Assembly (NCBI RefSeq): GCF_007741475.1
Contig: NZ_CP036261.1
Location: forward strand, 5,085,798-5,149,797
Source of the DNA: Rosistilla ulvae
GTDB lineage: Bacteria; Planctomycetota; Planctomycetia; Pirellulales; Pirellulaceae
Length of the DNA: 64,000 bases
Reading direction: 5' to 3'
Shown: one piece after another, positions 26,472 through 37,515 of the stretch
Numbering within the stretch: the first letter of the stretch is position 1
Layout of the letters: each line of letters starts with the position of its first letter
Made by a program: the position numbers and the translations under genes
The notes under the pieces: model-generated
What the model was told of the DNA's origin: nothing
The model's database searches: none
Seen by the model: the letters and a program-made list of their open reading frames with translations, nothing else

Positions 26472-28940
26472 ATGATGATGCGTCGACTATCTCTGACACT
26501 CTCGGCAGTATTGTTGTCCAGCGCAGTTGCATGGGCCGCCGAACCGGCTGCACCTGCGGCAGCCAGTTCCGATGGCCCGGCCCCCTCGGCGACAGTTAAC
26601 CTGGCTGTCTATCCAGAAGAGATTTCGCTGGATACCGCTCGCGATTACCAAAACTTTATCGCCGTCGTGAAACGCGAAGACGACGTGACGCTGGATGTCA
26701 CCGAGACCGCAAAGTGGACATTGGCCAGCGACAAGGTCGCCAAACTCGAAGGCACCAAAGTCACTCCGTTGGCTGAAGGGGCGACCGAACTGGTCTGCAA
26801 TTATGGATCCAGCGAGATTCGCATCCCCGTGAAGGTCACGCGGCCGAGCGAGAAGCTGCCGATCAGTTTCGAAAAAGATATCGTTCCGATCATGACTCGC
26901 AGCGGTTGCAACACCGGCAGCTGCCACGGCGCGAAGATCGGCAAAGATGGCTTCATGATCAGCCTGTTCGGGTACGATCCCGCTGGCGATTACAGCCGCA
27001 TCACCCGCGAAATCGGCATGCGTCGGATCAACCTAGCCGTTCCCGCCGACAGCCTGTTCTTGACCAAAGCGACTGGCGCGGTAACGCACACCGGCGGCAA
27101 ATTGTTTGACAAAGAGAGCGTCTACTACGCGACCATCCTTGAGTGGTTGGAGAACGGAGCCCCCAACGACCCGACACCGCCACCCGCGGTTTCGAAGCTG
27201 GAAATCTATCCTCCTCAAGCGGTCATCGAAGGTGCGGGCAGCAAGCAAAAGTTCATCGCGGTCGCCCATTACGACGACGGCACCACACGTGACGTGTCGA
27301 ACCTCGCCGCCTTCATGACAAACAACGAAACCTCCGCTTCGATCGACAACGAAGGCAACGTCACCGCCGGTGCGCGTGGCGAAGCGTTCATCATGGCTCG
27401 CTTCGAAACGAAGACCGAAGGCCGCCAAGTGATCGTGCTTCCAGAAAACCTGAAGTACGAAGCACCGCAGATCACCGGCAACTACATCGATCAATCGGTC
27501 GGCAAGAAGCTGAACCAACTGCGGATCCTACCGAGCGGTTTGTGCAGCGACGAAGAATTCTTGCGTCGCATCACGCTGGACGTAACCGGCCAGATGCCCA
27601 CCGAAGAGGAATACCATGCCTTCATGACCGATACCGCGCCGCAAAAGCGGTCCGAGTTGATCGATCGCTTGTTAGAACGCAAAGAATTCAGCGAGATCTG
27701 GGCGATGAAATTCGCTCAGCTGTTGATGATCAAAAGCTCCAACCAAGTGAGCTACAAGTCGGCGTTCCTGTACAACCAATGGTTGACCGACAAATTCGCT
27801 CGCAATGTCCCCATCGACCAAATGGTTCGCGAAATGCTGGGGGCTACCGGTGGTACGTTCAGCAGCCCAGCAACCAATTACTACCAAATCGAAACCGACA
27901 CGCTCAAGCGAGCGGAAAACGTCGCCCAAGTCTTCATGGGAATCCGCACTCAGTGTGCCCAGTGTCACAACCATCCATTCGATCGTTGGACACAAAACGA
28001 TTACTACAGCTTTGCCGCGTTCTTCTGCCAAGTCGGCAGCAAAGGTGCAGAGGACTATCGCGAACGAATCATCTACAACCGTGGCAGCGGCGAAGTCAAA
28101 CACGTCGTCACCAACAAGGTCAGCCCACCCAAATTTCTGGGTGGTGAATTTGCCGACACCAAGGGCAAAGATCGCCGTGTTGTGCTGGCCGAATGGTTGA
28201 CCAGTCCAGAGAACCCTTATTTTGCTACCAGCATCGCGAACCGCGTCTGGGCTCACTTTATGGGCGTCGGAATTGTAGAGCCCGTCGATGACGTCCGAAT
28301 CAGTAATCCCGCCTCGAACCAAGAGTTGTTTGAAATGTTGGGAACCAAGCTGGGTGAATATAAATTCGACTTCCGCCAGCTCGTTCGCGACATCTGCAAT
28401 AGCGAAGCGTACCAACGTAGCGCAACGGCAAACGAAAGCAACAAGACCGACACACGCAACTTCGCTTATGCGACGGTTCGCCGGATCCCTGCTGAAATGC
28501 TGCTCGATTGCATCGGTCAGGTAACCGACACCAACGAGAAGTTCCGCGGTCTTCCACTGGGAGCCCGAGCCGTTCAAATCGCCGATGGTCGCACATCGAC
28601 CTACTTTTTGACGACGTTCGGCCGTGCTCCACGCGATACCGTCTGCGACTGTGAAGCGTCGACCGATCCATCGCTTTCACAAGCCTTGCACCTGCTTAAC
28701 AGCAACACCACCAGTGGCAAGATCACTCAAGGCAAAGTGATCGACAAATTGCTGGAAGGCGATGCGACTCCCGAACAAGCTCTCGATCGGCTCTATATCC
28801 GTTGCTTGGCTCGCAAGCCAACCGACACGGAAAAGGCCGAACTGTTGGCGACCATTGGAAAATCGCCCTCTCCCAAGGAAGGACTCGAAGACATTTTCTG
28901 GGCTTTGCTAAACAGCCGGGAATTTGTTTTCAATCACTGA
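26472..28940 (+). CDS. DUF1549/DUF1553 protein with Ig-like domains and haem motifs
   Basis: An 822-residue exported protein with a signal peptide (LSLTLSAVLLSSAVAWAAE). Two bacterial Ig-like (BIG2-type) domains are visible: VNLAVYPEEISLDTARDYQNFIAVV...LVCNYGSSE and YPPQAVIEGAGSKQKFIAVAHYDDG...GEAFIMARFE. Between them near residue 146 is CNTGSCHG, with four residues between the cysteines. DUF1549 follows (LRILPSGLCSDEEFLRRITLDVTGQMP), with a standard CAQCH haem motif near residue 495 and HPFDRW after it. DUF1553 forms the C-terminus (LAEWLTSPENPYFATSIANRVWAHFMG). Three consecutive ATGs (26472, 26475, 26478) follow AAGG; the last has the best spacing. The family is typical of planctomycetes, with no established activity. 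Confidence 0.9.
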   Translation: MMMRRLSLTLSAVLLSSAVAWAAEPAAPAAASSDGPAPSATVNLAVYPEEISLDTARDYQNFIAVVKREDDVTLDVTETAKWTLASDKVAKLEGTKVTPLAEGATELVCNYGSSEIRIPVKVTRPSEKLPISFEKDIVPIMTRSGCNTGSCHGAKIGKDGFMISLFGYDPAGDYSRITREIGMRRINLAVPADSLFLTKATGAVTHTGGKLFDKESVYYATILEWLENGAPNDPTPPPAVSKLEIYPPQAVIEGAGSKQKFIAVAHYDDGTTRDVSNLAAFMTNNETSASIDNEGNVTAGARGEAFIMARFETKTEGRQVIVLPENLKYEAPQITGNYIDQSVGKKLNQLRILPSGLCSDEEFLRRITLDVTGQMPTEEEYHAFMTDTAPQKRSELIDRLLERKEFSEIWAMKFAQLLMIKSSNQVSYKSAFLYNQWLTDKFARNVPIDQMVREMLGATGGTFSSPATNYYQIETDTLKRAENVAQVFMGIRTQCAQCHNHPFDRWTQNDYYSFAAFFCQVGSKGAEDYRERIIYNRGSGEVKHVVTNKVSPPKFLGGEFADTKGKDRRVVLAEWLTSPENPYFATSIANRVWAHFMGVGIVEPVDDVRISNPASNQELFEMLGTKLGEYKFDFRQLVRDICNSEAYQRSATANESNKTDTRNFAYATVRRIPAEMLLDCIGQVTDTNEKFRGLPLGARAVQIADGRTSTYFLTTFGRAPRDTVCDCEASTDPSLSQALHLLNSNTTSGKITQGKVIDKLLEGDATPEQALDRLYIRCLARKPTDTEKAELLATIGKSPSPKEGLEDIFWALLNSREFVFNH

Positions 28941-29168
28941 TCCGCGTGTAGAATAGATCGATACTACGCCGCCCATTGCGGCGTTTGCAAACGCGTCGTG
29001 CGAATGCCCGCCATCGACAATCGCTTTGGCGGGCAGCACTCCGGTTTCGGGGTGAGCGATGCGCTGCGAAACTACATCGATATCGCCGATCCGCCCCCAC
29101 TGTGCCCGCTTGTTGCGCGGTGAGGTTGGTTCGGATGATTCCCTCCCCACCTAAATGCATTCGCCGCC
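28941..29168. other. short intergenic region with two hairpins
   Basis: Between the DUF1553 and WD40 genes, CGCCGC/GCGGCG (28967-28983, loop 5) and TGCCCGCC/GGCGGGCA (29005-29035, loop 15) can fold into hairpins. There is no T tract and no reading frame of note. They may limit readthrough or protect the mRNA. Confidence 0.45.
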
Positions 29169-32100
29169 ATGAAACGAATCTCCTTTCTCCTGTTAGTCGC
29201 CTCGTCGTTTAGCACTTTGCACGCTGCCGATGAAAAGCCGACCGACAAGCCGAAGTTGAATTACATCGATCATGTTCTACCGATCTTTCGGCAGAGCTGC
29301 TTGAAGTGCCACAACGCGAACGATGCCAAGGGTGGTCTGGCCATCGACAGCTATGCCGCGTTGATGGAAGGTGGCGGCAGCGGTGAAGTTGTATTCGACG
29401 GGGATTCGGGCAGCAGCCGGCTGTACCAGGTGATGACTCACGAAGATACGCCTGTGATGCCTCCGAATTCGGAGCCGCTGCCGAAAGAGCAATTGGACAT
29501 CATCAAGAACTGGATCGATGGCGGTGTACTGGAAAACAGCGGCAGTAAGGCCAAGAAAAAGAAAGGCCCTTCGCTGACCTTCACTGCGATGGATGCGGGC
29601 GGAAAGCCCGACGTGATCACCATGCCAGAATCGGTCTGGCGGGTTCCTGTGATCACGACTCAACGCAGCGCTGCGGCGTCGGCGATCGCAACCAGTCCCT
29701 GGGCACCGTTGATTGCAGTGGGTGGCCAACGTCAAGTCTCACTTTACAACACCGACACCGCTCAGCTGGAAGGTGTGCTGCCGTTCCCCGAAGGTGTTCC
29801 GCAAACGATCCGTTTCAGCGTCGACGGCGCCTATCTGATGGTCGCTGGTGGCACGCACTCATCCTTGGGGGTTGCAGCGGTCTACGACGTGAAAACCGGC
29901 GATCGACTGTTCCGCGTCGGCGATGAATTGGACACCGCATTTGGTGCCGATATGAACGATAACATGTCGCGGATCGCGTTGGGTGGTCCGGAGAAGATGC
30001 TGCGGATCTTCGACACGTCGACCGGCGACAAGCTGTTCGATCTGAAAAAACACACCGATTGGATCTACTGTGTCGACTACAGTCCCGATGGGATCTTGGT
30101 CGCCTCGGGTGATCGTTCCGGCGGTCTACACGTCTGGGAAGCGGACACCGGGCGGCTGTACTTGGACCTGATCGGTCATACCGCGGCGGTTCGAGGCGTC
30201 TCGTGGCGAGCCGACTCCAATGTCCTGGCCAGCTGCAGCGAAGACGGAACCGTCAAGCTGTGGGAGATGACCGAAGGGAAACAGCTGAAAAGCTTCAAAG
30301 CGCACAACAGCGTGACCGGCATCATGATGGCCAAAGACGGCCGAATCGCGACCTGTGGCAAGGACCGCACGGTCAAACTGTGGGACGCCAACGGCGGTGC
30401 GATTGCTACGCTGCCCGCGTTTGGCGAACCCGCGTTGGAAGTCGCGCTGACCCACGATGGAAGCAAAATTGTCGGTGGAGATTGGTCGGGACGGACCGTC
30501 ATCTGGAGTGTGGCCGATCCCAAGCAAGCACATGAGATCGCCCCCAATCCTCCCACACTGGAACAACAGCAGAGCGCTCAAGCCGCGCAGGTCGCTGAAT
30601 TGCAGAAGGCTTTGACGGCATTGGAAGCGAAACAAGCGGCGGCTCAGAAATCAGCCGACGGATCCAAAGCGGCACACGACGCTGCGGTCGCCAAACTTGC
30701 ACAAACCAAAGCGGCACTCGCCAAGGCGACCGCGGACAAAGCCGCTGCCGAAAAACTGTTGGCCGATCTGACAGCTCAGAAAGCTGCCGAAACCAAGCGA
30801 TCGGACGACGCTAAACAGAAAGTCGCTGCGTTGACCAAACAAATGCAGGACGCCAGCGTGCAGATGCAGGCCAACAACAAAGCGATGACCGACGCCACCG
30901 CGCGACGTGATGCCGCCCGCAAAGAATTGCAAACCGTGAATACTGCGATTGCTAAACTGGCCGCTGACATGGACGCGCCGACCAAAGCCAAGGTCACCGC
31001 CGACGCAAAGCTTCAAGAGCTGACGAAGCTGCAAGCTGACGCCGCGGCTGCGGAGAAGAGCGCGGCCGATTCACAGGCCAAGACCGAAGCCGAACTCAAA
31101 GCGGCTGAAACCAAACTGGCGGCAACCAACAAACAGTTGACCGACCTCACCGCCGCAATCGGGGTTGCGACGCAACAGGTTGCCGCAGCGAAGGGCGAAC
31201 AGAAAAAGGGGACCGATCAGGTCGCCGATCTCAGCCCGAAAGTTGCCGCGGCTCAGACTGCCGTCGACGCCAAAAATGCTGCCGTCGCCGCGTTGCAAAA
31301 ACAAATTGCCGACACCAAGGATGAAGCTGAGAAGAAGTCGTTGAACGAACAATTGGTATCGGCGCAGGGCGAAGCCAAGGCGGCAACCGATGCAAAGGCC
31401 GCCCTCGACCAACAACTGGTTGCGGCCAATGCAACGAAGGCAGCCGCCGACAAAGCACTGTCGGAATTGAATGCCAAGATCGCTGCGATGGAGAAGCAAA
31501 AAACGGACAACACCGCTTCGCAGGCTGCCAGCCAAAAACAGATCGCCGATCTGGCGGGCACGCGTGACGCTGCCAAAGCCGAACGTGCAAAGCAAGCCGC
31601 CGTCGTGGCCAAGTATGCCGCGGACATCGGCGAGGTCTCCAAATCGCGTCAGGAAGCTGAAGCGCTGTTGGCAACGATGAACAAACAGAATGCCGACCTG
31701 ACGGCAAAACAGAAGGCGCTCACCGCGACCGATAACAAGGAAGAAGCAGCTCGCGTGGCAGCCGCAGCCAAGGTCGCCGAATTTAAAAAGGCCGTCGAAG
31801 CTGTCACGCCGATGGTCGCCGCCGCGAAGGCCGAAGAAACCGCAGTCGCCGCAAAGCTGTCGGAGCTCACCAAGAAGGCAGCGGCCCAGCCAGCGGAAGT
31901 CGCGAAATTTGCGGCTGCGATCAAACAGAACACCGCCCAGGTCCCAGTTGTCGAAAAACAGATCGCTGATTCCAAGGCAGCTCTGGACGCGGCAACGGCT
32001 GGTTTGGCAAAAGCGAAAACCGAAACCGACGGAGCTCGCGCAAACGTAGCGACCGCTCAACAGCGTCTCGAAGGCTTGAATACCGAATTCGTCGCGTTCC

Positions 32101-32435
32101 AAAGCACGGCGGCTAAATTGGCTCAAGCCCAAGCGGCTGCGGAAGCTGCGGCCGAAGCAAAACGCAAAGCGATGGAGGCCGAAGCCGCGGCTGCGGAAAA
32201 GGTCGCTGCGTCGATCGCCGCACGCGACGCCCAGTTGAAGCAGGTCGAAGAGAACATGAAAAAGCTGGAAGCTCAACTGGCAGAGATGCAAAAGGCTCAG
32301 GCCGCGGAACAACAGAACCTCTCGGGACTGAAGACCAAGGTAAGCGAGCTGGAAGCTGCCGCCGACGAAGCCCTTTCCGAAGCGGAAACGCAAAAGGAAA
32401 AGGCAGAGTTTTTCAAGTCAGCTTACGGCAGCTAA
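29169..32435 (+). CDS. planctomycete cytochrome-WD40 propeller-coiled coil fusion protein
   Basis: A 1088-residue protein. After a signal peptide (FLLLVASSFSTLHAA) comes a planctomycete-type cytochrome c domain with CLKCH near residues 45-49 and the distal VMPPNSEPLPKEQ segment that supplies the Met. Residues about 155-460 form a WD40 beta propeller; clear repeats include FDLKKHTDWIYCVDYSPDG, DLIGHTAAVRGVSWRADS and FKAHNSVTGIMMAKDG. Residues about 465-1085 are an exceptionally long, Ala/Lys/Gln-rich coiled coil (AEKLLADLTAQKAAETKRSD and similar). It closes the DUF1501 cluster. The coiled coil suggests a rod-like structure that could span the periplasm or oligomerise. The separate domains are familiar; the function of the fusion is not known to me. 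Confidence 0.85.
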   Translation: MKRISFLLLVASSFSTLHAADEKPTDKPKLNYIDHVLPIFRQSCLKCHNANDAKGGLAIDSYAALMEGGGSGEVVFDGDSGSSRLYQVMTHEDTPVMPPNSEPLPKEQLDIIKNWIDGGVLENSGSKAKKKKGPSLTFTAMDAGGKPDVITMPESVWRVPVITTQRSAAASAIATSPWAPLIAVGGQRQVSLYNTDTAQLEGVLPFPEGVPQTIRFSVDGAYLMVAGGTHSSLGVAAVYDVKTGDRLFRVGDELDTAFGADMNDNMSRIALGGPEKMLRIFDTSTGDKLFDLKKHTDWIYCVDYSPDGILVASGDRSGGLHVWEADTGRLYLDLIGHTAAVRGVSWRADSNVLASCSEDGTVKLWEMTEGKQLKSFKAHNSVTGIMMAKDGRIATCGKDRTVKLWDANGGAIATLPAFGEPALEVALTHDGSKIVGGDWSGRTVIWSVADPKQAHEIAPNPPTLEQQQSAQAAQVAELQKALTALEAKQAAAQKSADGSKAAHDAAVAKLAQTKAALAKATADKAAAEKLLADLTAQKAAETKRSDDAKQKVAALTKQMQDASVQMQANNKAMTDATARRDAARKELQTVNTAIAKLAADMDAPTKAKVTADAKLQELTKLQADAAAAEKSAADSQAKTEAELKAAETKLAATNKQLTDLTAAIGVATQQVAAAKGEQKKGTDQVADLSPKVAAAQTAVDAKNAAVAALQKQIADTKDEAEKKSLNEQLVSAQGEAKAATDAKAALDQQLVAANATKAAADKALSELNAKIAAMEKQKTDNTASQAASQKQIADLAGTRDAAKAERAKQAAVVAKYAADIGEVSKSRQEAEALLATMNKQNADLTAKQKALTATDNKEEAARVAAAAKVAEFKKAVEAVTPMVAAAKAEETAVAAKLSELTKKAAAQPAEVAKFAAAIKQNTAQVPVVEKQIADSKAALDAATAGLAKAKTETDGARANVATAQQRLEGLNTEFVAFQSTAAKLAQAQAAAEAAAEAKRKAMEAEAAAAEKVAASIAARDAQLKQVEENMKKLEAQLAEMQKAQAAEQQNLSGLKTKVSELEAAADEALSEAETQKEKAEFFKSAYGS

Positions 32436-32815
32436 ACCCGTTGCAGGACGAGCGTCGATCGGACTTCGTGTACGATCGACACGAGATATCCCTATCTTCC
32501 AAACGGTTTGTCCCGGTTAATCGTACGAGCGATCCCGTGGGCTTACCGTTTTTTCATTGGATGTCCCCGTCGCGAATCGCTAAGGTCCAGTTCTCCAGGC
32601 AACCGGGCGCTAGCAGGTCTTCGGTTTACTTACGTTACCGAGTGCGGAAGCGAGATACTGATCCGGATCGTCCACTCACTTGTTGGGCTGAGCGTCACTC
32701 GCCAACTTCAATGGGCCAACGAAAGCGACAAACGGCAATCGCGTGACGGCTGATCAGCGCCAACACAATCCAATTTGCCCGACGATCGATCCCGGACGAT
32801 CCATCTTCAAGAACG
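32436..32815. other. 380-bp intergenic region between convergent genes
   Basis: I see no gene, clear terminator or repeat in this stretch. The WD40-coiled coil gene ends on the left and the HEAT-repeat gene ends on the right, so both transcripts terminate here. Short open frames present have no recognisable protein features. Confidence 0.45.
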
Positions 32816-34093
32816 CTAGCGCACCAAAGCTTGGCGTATCCGAGCGGCGACGGCTGGATCCTGTTCGGTCGATAGCAGCGTGCGGAGTTCTTTTGCGACG
32901 TTCGGATCGTTCATCGTTCCCAACGCAGACAGCGCCCGCATCCGAACGCTCCGTTCCGCGTCCTCGGCTAACCAAAGCAACCAACGACGCGGGTCGATAT
33001 CGGATCGATTCGTAATCTCATCGATCAACGTCATCCGGATCGCCGCGGTGTTCGAAGCCAAACGGATCGCCAGGCTAAGATCGGCCGGTCGAAACCCGCG
33101 GTGAATCAATTCGCTGCGAGCGGCTTGAGCCAACGGTTTGCGGATGCTCGACAAAAGATCGATCACCGCGCGAGTCGAATACGCTTCCAACGCACCGTTG
33201 GTCGAATATCCGCCTGCGGAAAGGATCGGGGCCGAGCCGCCGATCGGCAGCGTCACCACAGCGTCACTTGGGGCGGTTCTGCTAGCCAACATCTCCGGCT
33301 CCAGCGAACTGGTTTCCACCAACTCCGGCGGTGCGGCCGGACGGGGGCGACCGGTGGGATCGACCCACAGATTTTCATCGAGCCCGTTTCTTGAAACGGC
33401 GGGCGAACCGGGTGAATCCAAAGCGAGTGGTTGAACGCTAGGCAGGAACTCCGATTCCTCGGTCAGTGCCACATCCAACGCTTGCGGTGGTCCCGCGGGC
33501 ATCGCTGCAGCGGGCAATGGTTGGGTCGATGCTACCAGAGTCGGCTCGTCTGCAACCGCGTCGTCGGGCAAACCGATCTGCGATAACAGCGACGTCGCCA
33601 ACCGATAACTGGTCTGGGCGCGTTGCAGGTCGATATCCAACGTATCGAGCAACGTTTGGTTCAACAGATCGGTCAACCAAGGGTAGCGATCCGGCGGTAT
33701 CTCGGGCAATCGGTCGGCGATTTGACGCGTCAATTCAAAATGACAAGCGGCTCCACTGACAGGCCCTTTCTGCATCGTCGCGTCTTGCATCGACTTCAGG
33801 ACTTCGAACGAAGCCCGCGCCACGCCGCGGTCGCGATGCGACAGCGATTGAACCAGGACGGGAATCCCTGGGACACCCAAATGTCCGATCGATTGCAATC
33901 TTTCGGCCTGGGATCCCAATGGAAGATCGTCGATGCCTTGGGTAAGCTGGTTCAACAAAAACCAATTGCAGACGCGCGGCACGACAAAGACCGTCAAAAC
34001 GGCGACCATCCCGATCGCGGCCCACCAGGGCCAACCGGAGAAACGCCGTCGACGCCGATAGGCGAACGGGTTGCTGGATTGGTGGTGGTTCAT
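32816..34093 (-). CDS. membrane-anchored HEAT-repeat protein of unknown function
   Basis: A 425-residue protein. A basic N-terminus (AYRRRRRF) is followed by one transmembrane helix (WWAAIGMVAVLTVFVVP). HEAT-like helices follow: QAERLQSIGHLGVPGIPVLVQSLSHRDRGVARASFEVL near the N-terminus, and DAERSVRMRALSALGTMNDPNVAKELRTLLSTEQDPAVAARI at the C-terminus. The middle is Pro/Ala/Leu-rich and probably disordered. The ATG at 34093 was chosen because the upstream extension to 34219 has no export or domain character. It is divergent from mnmE. No enzymatic motif is visible, and the exact role is unknown. Confidence 0.7.
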   Translation of the reverse strand: MNHHQSSNPFAYRRRRRFSGWPWWAAIGMVAVLTVFVVPRVCNWFLLNQLTQGIDDLPLGSQAERLQSIGHLGVPGIPVLVQSLSHRDRGVARASFEVLKSMQDATMQKGPVSGAACHFELTRQIADRLPEIPPDRYPWLTDLLNQTLLDTLDIDLQRAQTSYRLATSLLSQIGLPDDAVADEPTLVASTQPLPAAAMPAGPPQALDVALTEESEFLPSVQPLALDSPGSPAVSRNGLDENLWVDPTGRPRPAAPPELVETSSLEPEMLASRTAPSDAVVTLPIGGSAPILSAGGYSTNGALEAYSTRAVIDLLSSIRKPLAQAARSELIHRGFRPADLSLAIRLASNTAAIRMTLIDEITNRSDIDPRRWLLWLAEDAERSVRMRALSALGTMNDPNVAKELRTLLSTEQDPAVAARIRQALVR

Positions 34094-34236
34094 GCGGTGA
34101 CGGCTCCGGTGCGGTTGACCGCTGAATTCTTCTGTGATGTGAATAATAAGACAATAGCAGTATTGGAATTGCCCGGCGGATTGCGGCCTCACCAACCTCC
34201 GTCGCCAAGCAATTTCCAAGTGAGAAAGCCAGGATC

Positions 34237-35601
<1,365 letters not shown>

Positions 35602-35621
35602 CGACTTGCTAGCAACATCGC

Positions 35622-36149
35622 CTATCCAGCTGTCAGCACTTCGATCAACCCGCGGCAGAAATCGGGCAGGTCGTCGGGGCGTCGACTGGTGACATGATTG
35701 CGGTCGATCACGACGGCGGCATCTTCCCAAATCGCACCGGCATTGATCAGATCGTCTTTAATCCCGGGCGAACCGGTGACGCGGATACCTTTGTAGACGC
35801 CGGCGGAAATCGGAATCCAACCGCCATGGCAGATCGCCCCGATCGGTTTCCCCGCTTCATGAAAATCGCGAACGATCTGCAAAACCTTCGGGTCGCGGCG
35901 CAGTTTATCGGGCATGAAGCCACCGGGAACGACCAAACCGGTGAAATCGGCTGCATCCATATCGTCGATCGCCGCGTCGGAGGTGCAGGGATAGCCGTTT
36001 TTGCCAGCATAATTCGTGTTCGCTGCGGGCCCCGCGACCACCACCCTTGCTCCCGCTTCGATCAAACGCAGCTTCGGATACCAAAGTTCAAGATCCTCGT
36101 AGATGTCCCCGACGAAGACCAAAATCTTGTGTTTAGTTAATACAGGCAT
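35622..36149 (-). CDS. DJ-1/PfpI family protein
   Basis: A 175-residue DJ-1/PfpI protein. The nucleophile elbow AICHGGW holds Cys 107 and His 108, and an acidic residue in the DIYEDLELWYP segment (18-24) completes the family site. GLVVPGGFMPDKLRRDP and SRRPDDLPDF are further family features. Relatives act as intracellular proteases, glyoxalases or deglycases/chaperones and cannot be told apart here. AAGGA lies upstream of the ATG at 36149. It is divergent from the TIGR03009-type gene. Confidence 0.9.
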   Translation of the reverse strand: MPVLTKHKILVFVGDIYEDLELWYPKLRLIEAGARVVVAGPAANTNYAGKNGYPCTSDAAIDDMDAADFTGLVVPGGFMPDKLRRDPKVLQIVRDFHEAGKPIGAICHGGWIPISAGVYKGIRVTGSPGIKDDLINAGAIWEDAAVVIDRNHVTSRRPDDLPDFCRGLIEVLTAG

Positions 36150-36178
36150 GGGGTTCCTTCAGGAAAAACACGGCGGTC

Positions 36179-36190
36179 GGCCAATTGGCC
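36179..36190. promoter_or_regulatory. 12-bp perfect palindrome upstream of the DJ-1/PfpI gene
   Basis: GGCCAATTGGCC is a perfect palindrome 29 bp upstream of the DJ-1/PfpI start, in the divergent intergenic space. It could be an operator, but palindromes of this length also occur by chance in G/C-rich DNA. Confidence 0.25.
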
Positions 36191-36399
36191 CCGTCAAATG
36201 CAGGGTGAACATAGAAGCGTGGCATCGTACCAAGGGACCGCATGGGCCGCAAATTGCCATTCCAACAACCCTATCGATTCGACTATCGTCCCCTTAGATG
36301 GCAGCAATCGATCTTCGGAAACGTGGACCGATCTGCTAATGTTCCGCTTTGATCTCCAGAAAAGCTAAACCACCTACTACCATTCAAAGGGCGTCACGG

Positions 36400-37359
36400 A
36401 TGATGCGTTTGATTCGATCGATCGGCCTGTTGGGCCTGCTGTCAGCGGCGACCTGCCTAGCCCAGCAAGCGACTCCGGGGCAGCCGCAACCTGCCACAAC
36501 CCCCAATGCGAACGCGCAACCAACCGGCCAACCGTTTCCTGCCCTGTCGGCAGAACAACAAGCCCGGTTGGACCAACTGTTAACCGCATGGGAATCGTCC
36601 AGCAATTCGACCAAGCGGTTGTCGGCTAGTTTCAAGCGATGGCAGTTCCGCCCTTTGCAAGCACCTAAAGAAATCCACGCAACCTGGGCTCGCGGCGAAG
36701 TCAAATACCAAGCTCCCGCGCAAGGTATGTACCGCGTCGAAGAGATGTTGTTCTTCAACGGTTTCGACGACAAGAAGGCGCCGATCTACAAGAAGGAAGC
36801 AAACCAACCGGGTGATTGGTGGGTCTGTACCGGCAAGGAACTGCTGGAATTTGATCGCGCCAACAAGAAGTGCGAGATCTTAGAACTGCCCCCCGAAATG
36901 CAAGGGACTCAGATCGTTTCCAGCCCGTTGCCGTTTGTCTTCAACCTGAACGCTCAAGAGATGAAGAACCGGTATTGGCTCCAAGAACTGCCCCCAAAAG
37001 AACAAGGGGAGTATTGGTTGGAAGCGTGGCCCAAACATCAAAAGGACCGCGCTGAATTCATGAAGGTGATGATCATCATCGACGCCAAGCAATTCCTGCC
37101 CAAGGCGTTGGTCCTGTTCCCACCCAACTTTGATCAACGCAACAACCCCGAACGCGACGTCTACGAATTTGCGGACGTGCAACGCAACGGAAACTTGTTT
37201 TCCAAAGCGATGGAGGGAATCTTCGGTCAGAACTTCATCGATGTCTCGCCACCGTCGGACTGGAAGATCATTCGCAACAAGTTCAACGCGGGGGCGCCCC
37301 CCAAGATGGCTCAAGAAAACGGTAACGCTCCCCTCGGCCAAGCACCACAGAGTCGATAG
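36400..37359 (+). CDS. TIGR03009-type exported protein
   Basis: A 319-residue protein with a signal peptide (LIRSIGLLGLLSAATCLAQ) and a Pro/Gln/Asn-rich mature start. The core (STKRLSASFKRWQFRP, ATWARGEVKYQAPAQGMYRVE, WWVCTGKELLEFDRANKKCEILELPPEMQG) matches the planctomycete-specific TIGR03009 family and resembles LolA/LolB-like lipid-binding half-barrels in arrangement. The ATG at 36400 gives a standard signal peptide. The lipoprotein gene follows 156 bp later. A role in lipoprotein or lipid transport is an inference from the fold-like pattern only. Confidence 0.78.
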   Translation: MMRLIRSIGLLGLLSAATCLAQQATPGQPQPATTPNANAQPTGQPFPALSAEQQARLDQLLTAWESSSNSTKRLSASFKRWQFRPLQAPKEIHATWARGEVKYQAPAQGMYRVEEMLFFNGFDDKKAPIYKKEANQPGDWWVCTGKELLEFDRANKKCEILELPPEMQGTQIVSSPLPFVFNLNAQEMKNRYWLQELPPKEQGEYWLEAWPKHQKDRAEFMKVMIIIDAKQFLPKALVLFPPNFDQRNNPERDVYEFADVQRNGNLFSKAMEGIFGQNFIDVSPPSDWKIIRNKFNAGAPPKMAQENGNAPLGQAPQSR

Positions 37360-37515
37360 CGATTGCCGCATCGAAAAAATGGAACCTGCGGTCGCCGTCG
37401 ACATCTGTGTCGCTGCCCTCCGCAGGCCGAATGCGAATTGCCAGGCTTCCTTCGCTTCGCATCCCGTCCCGCCCGCTCCCCTCCTACCATCACTGCTTCG
37501 CTAAAAACAACGACG

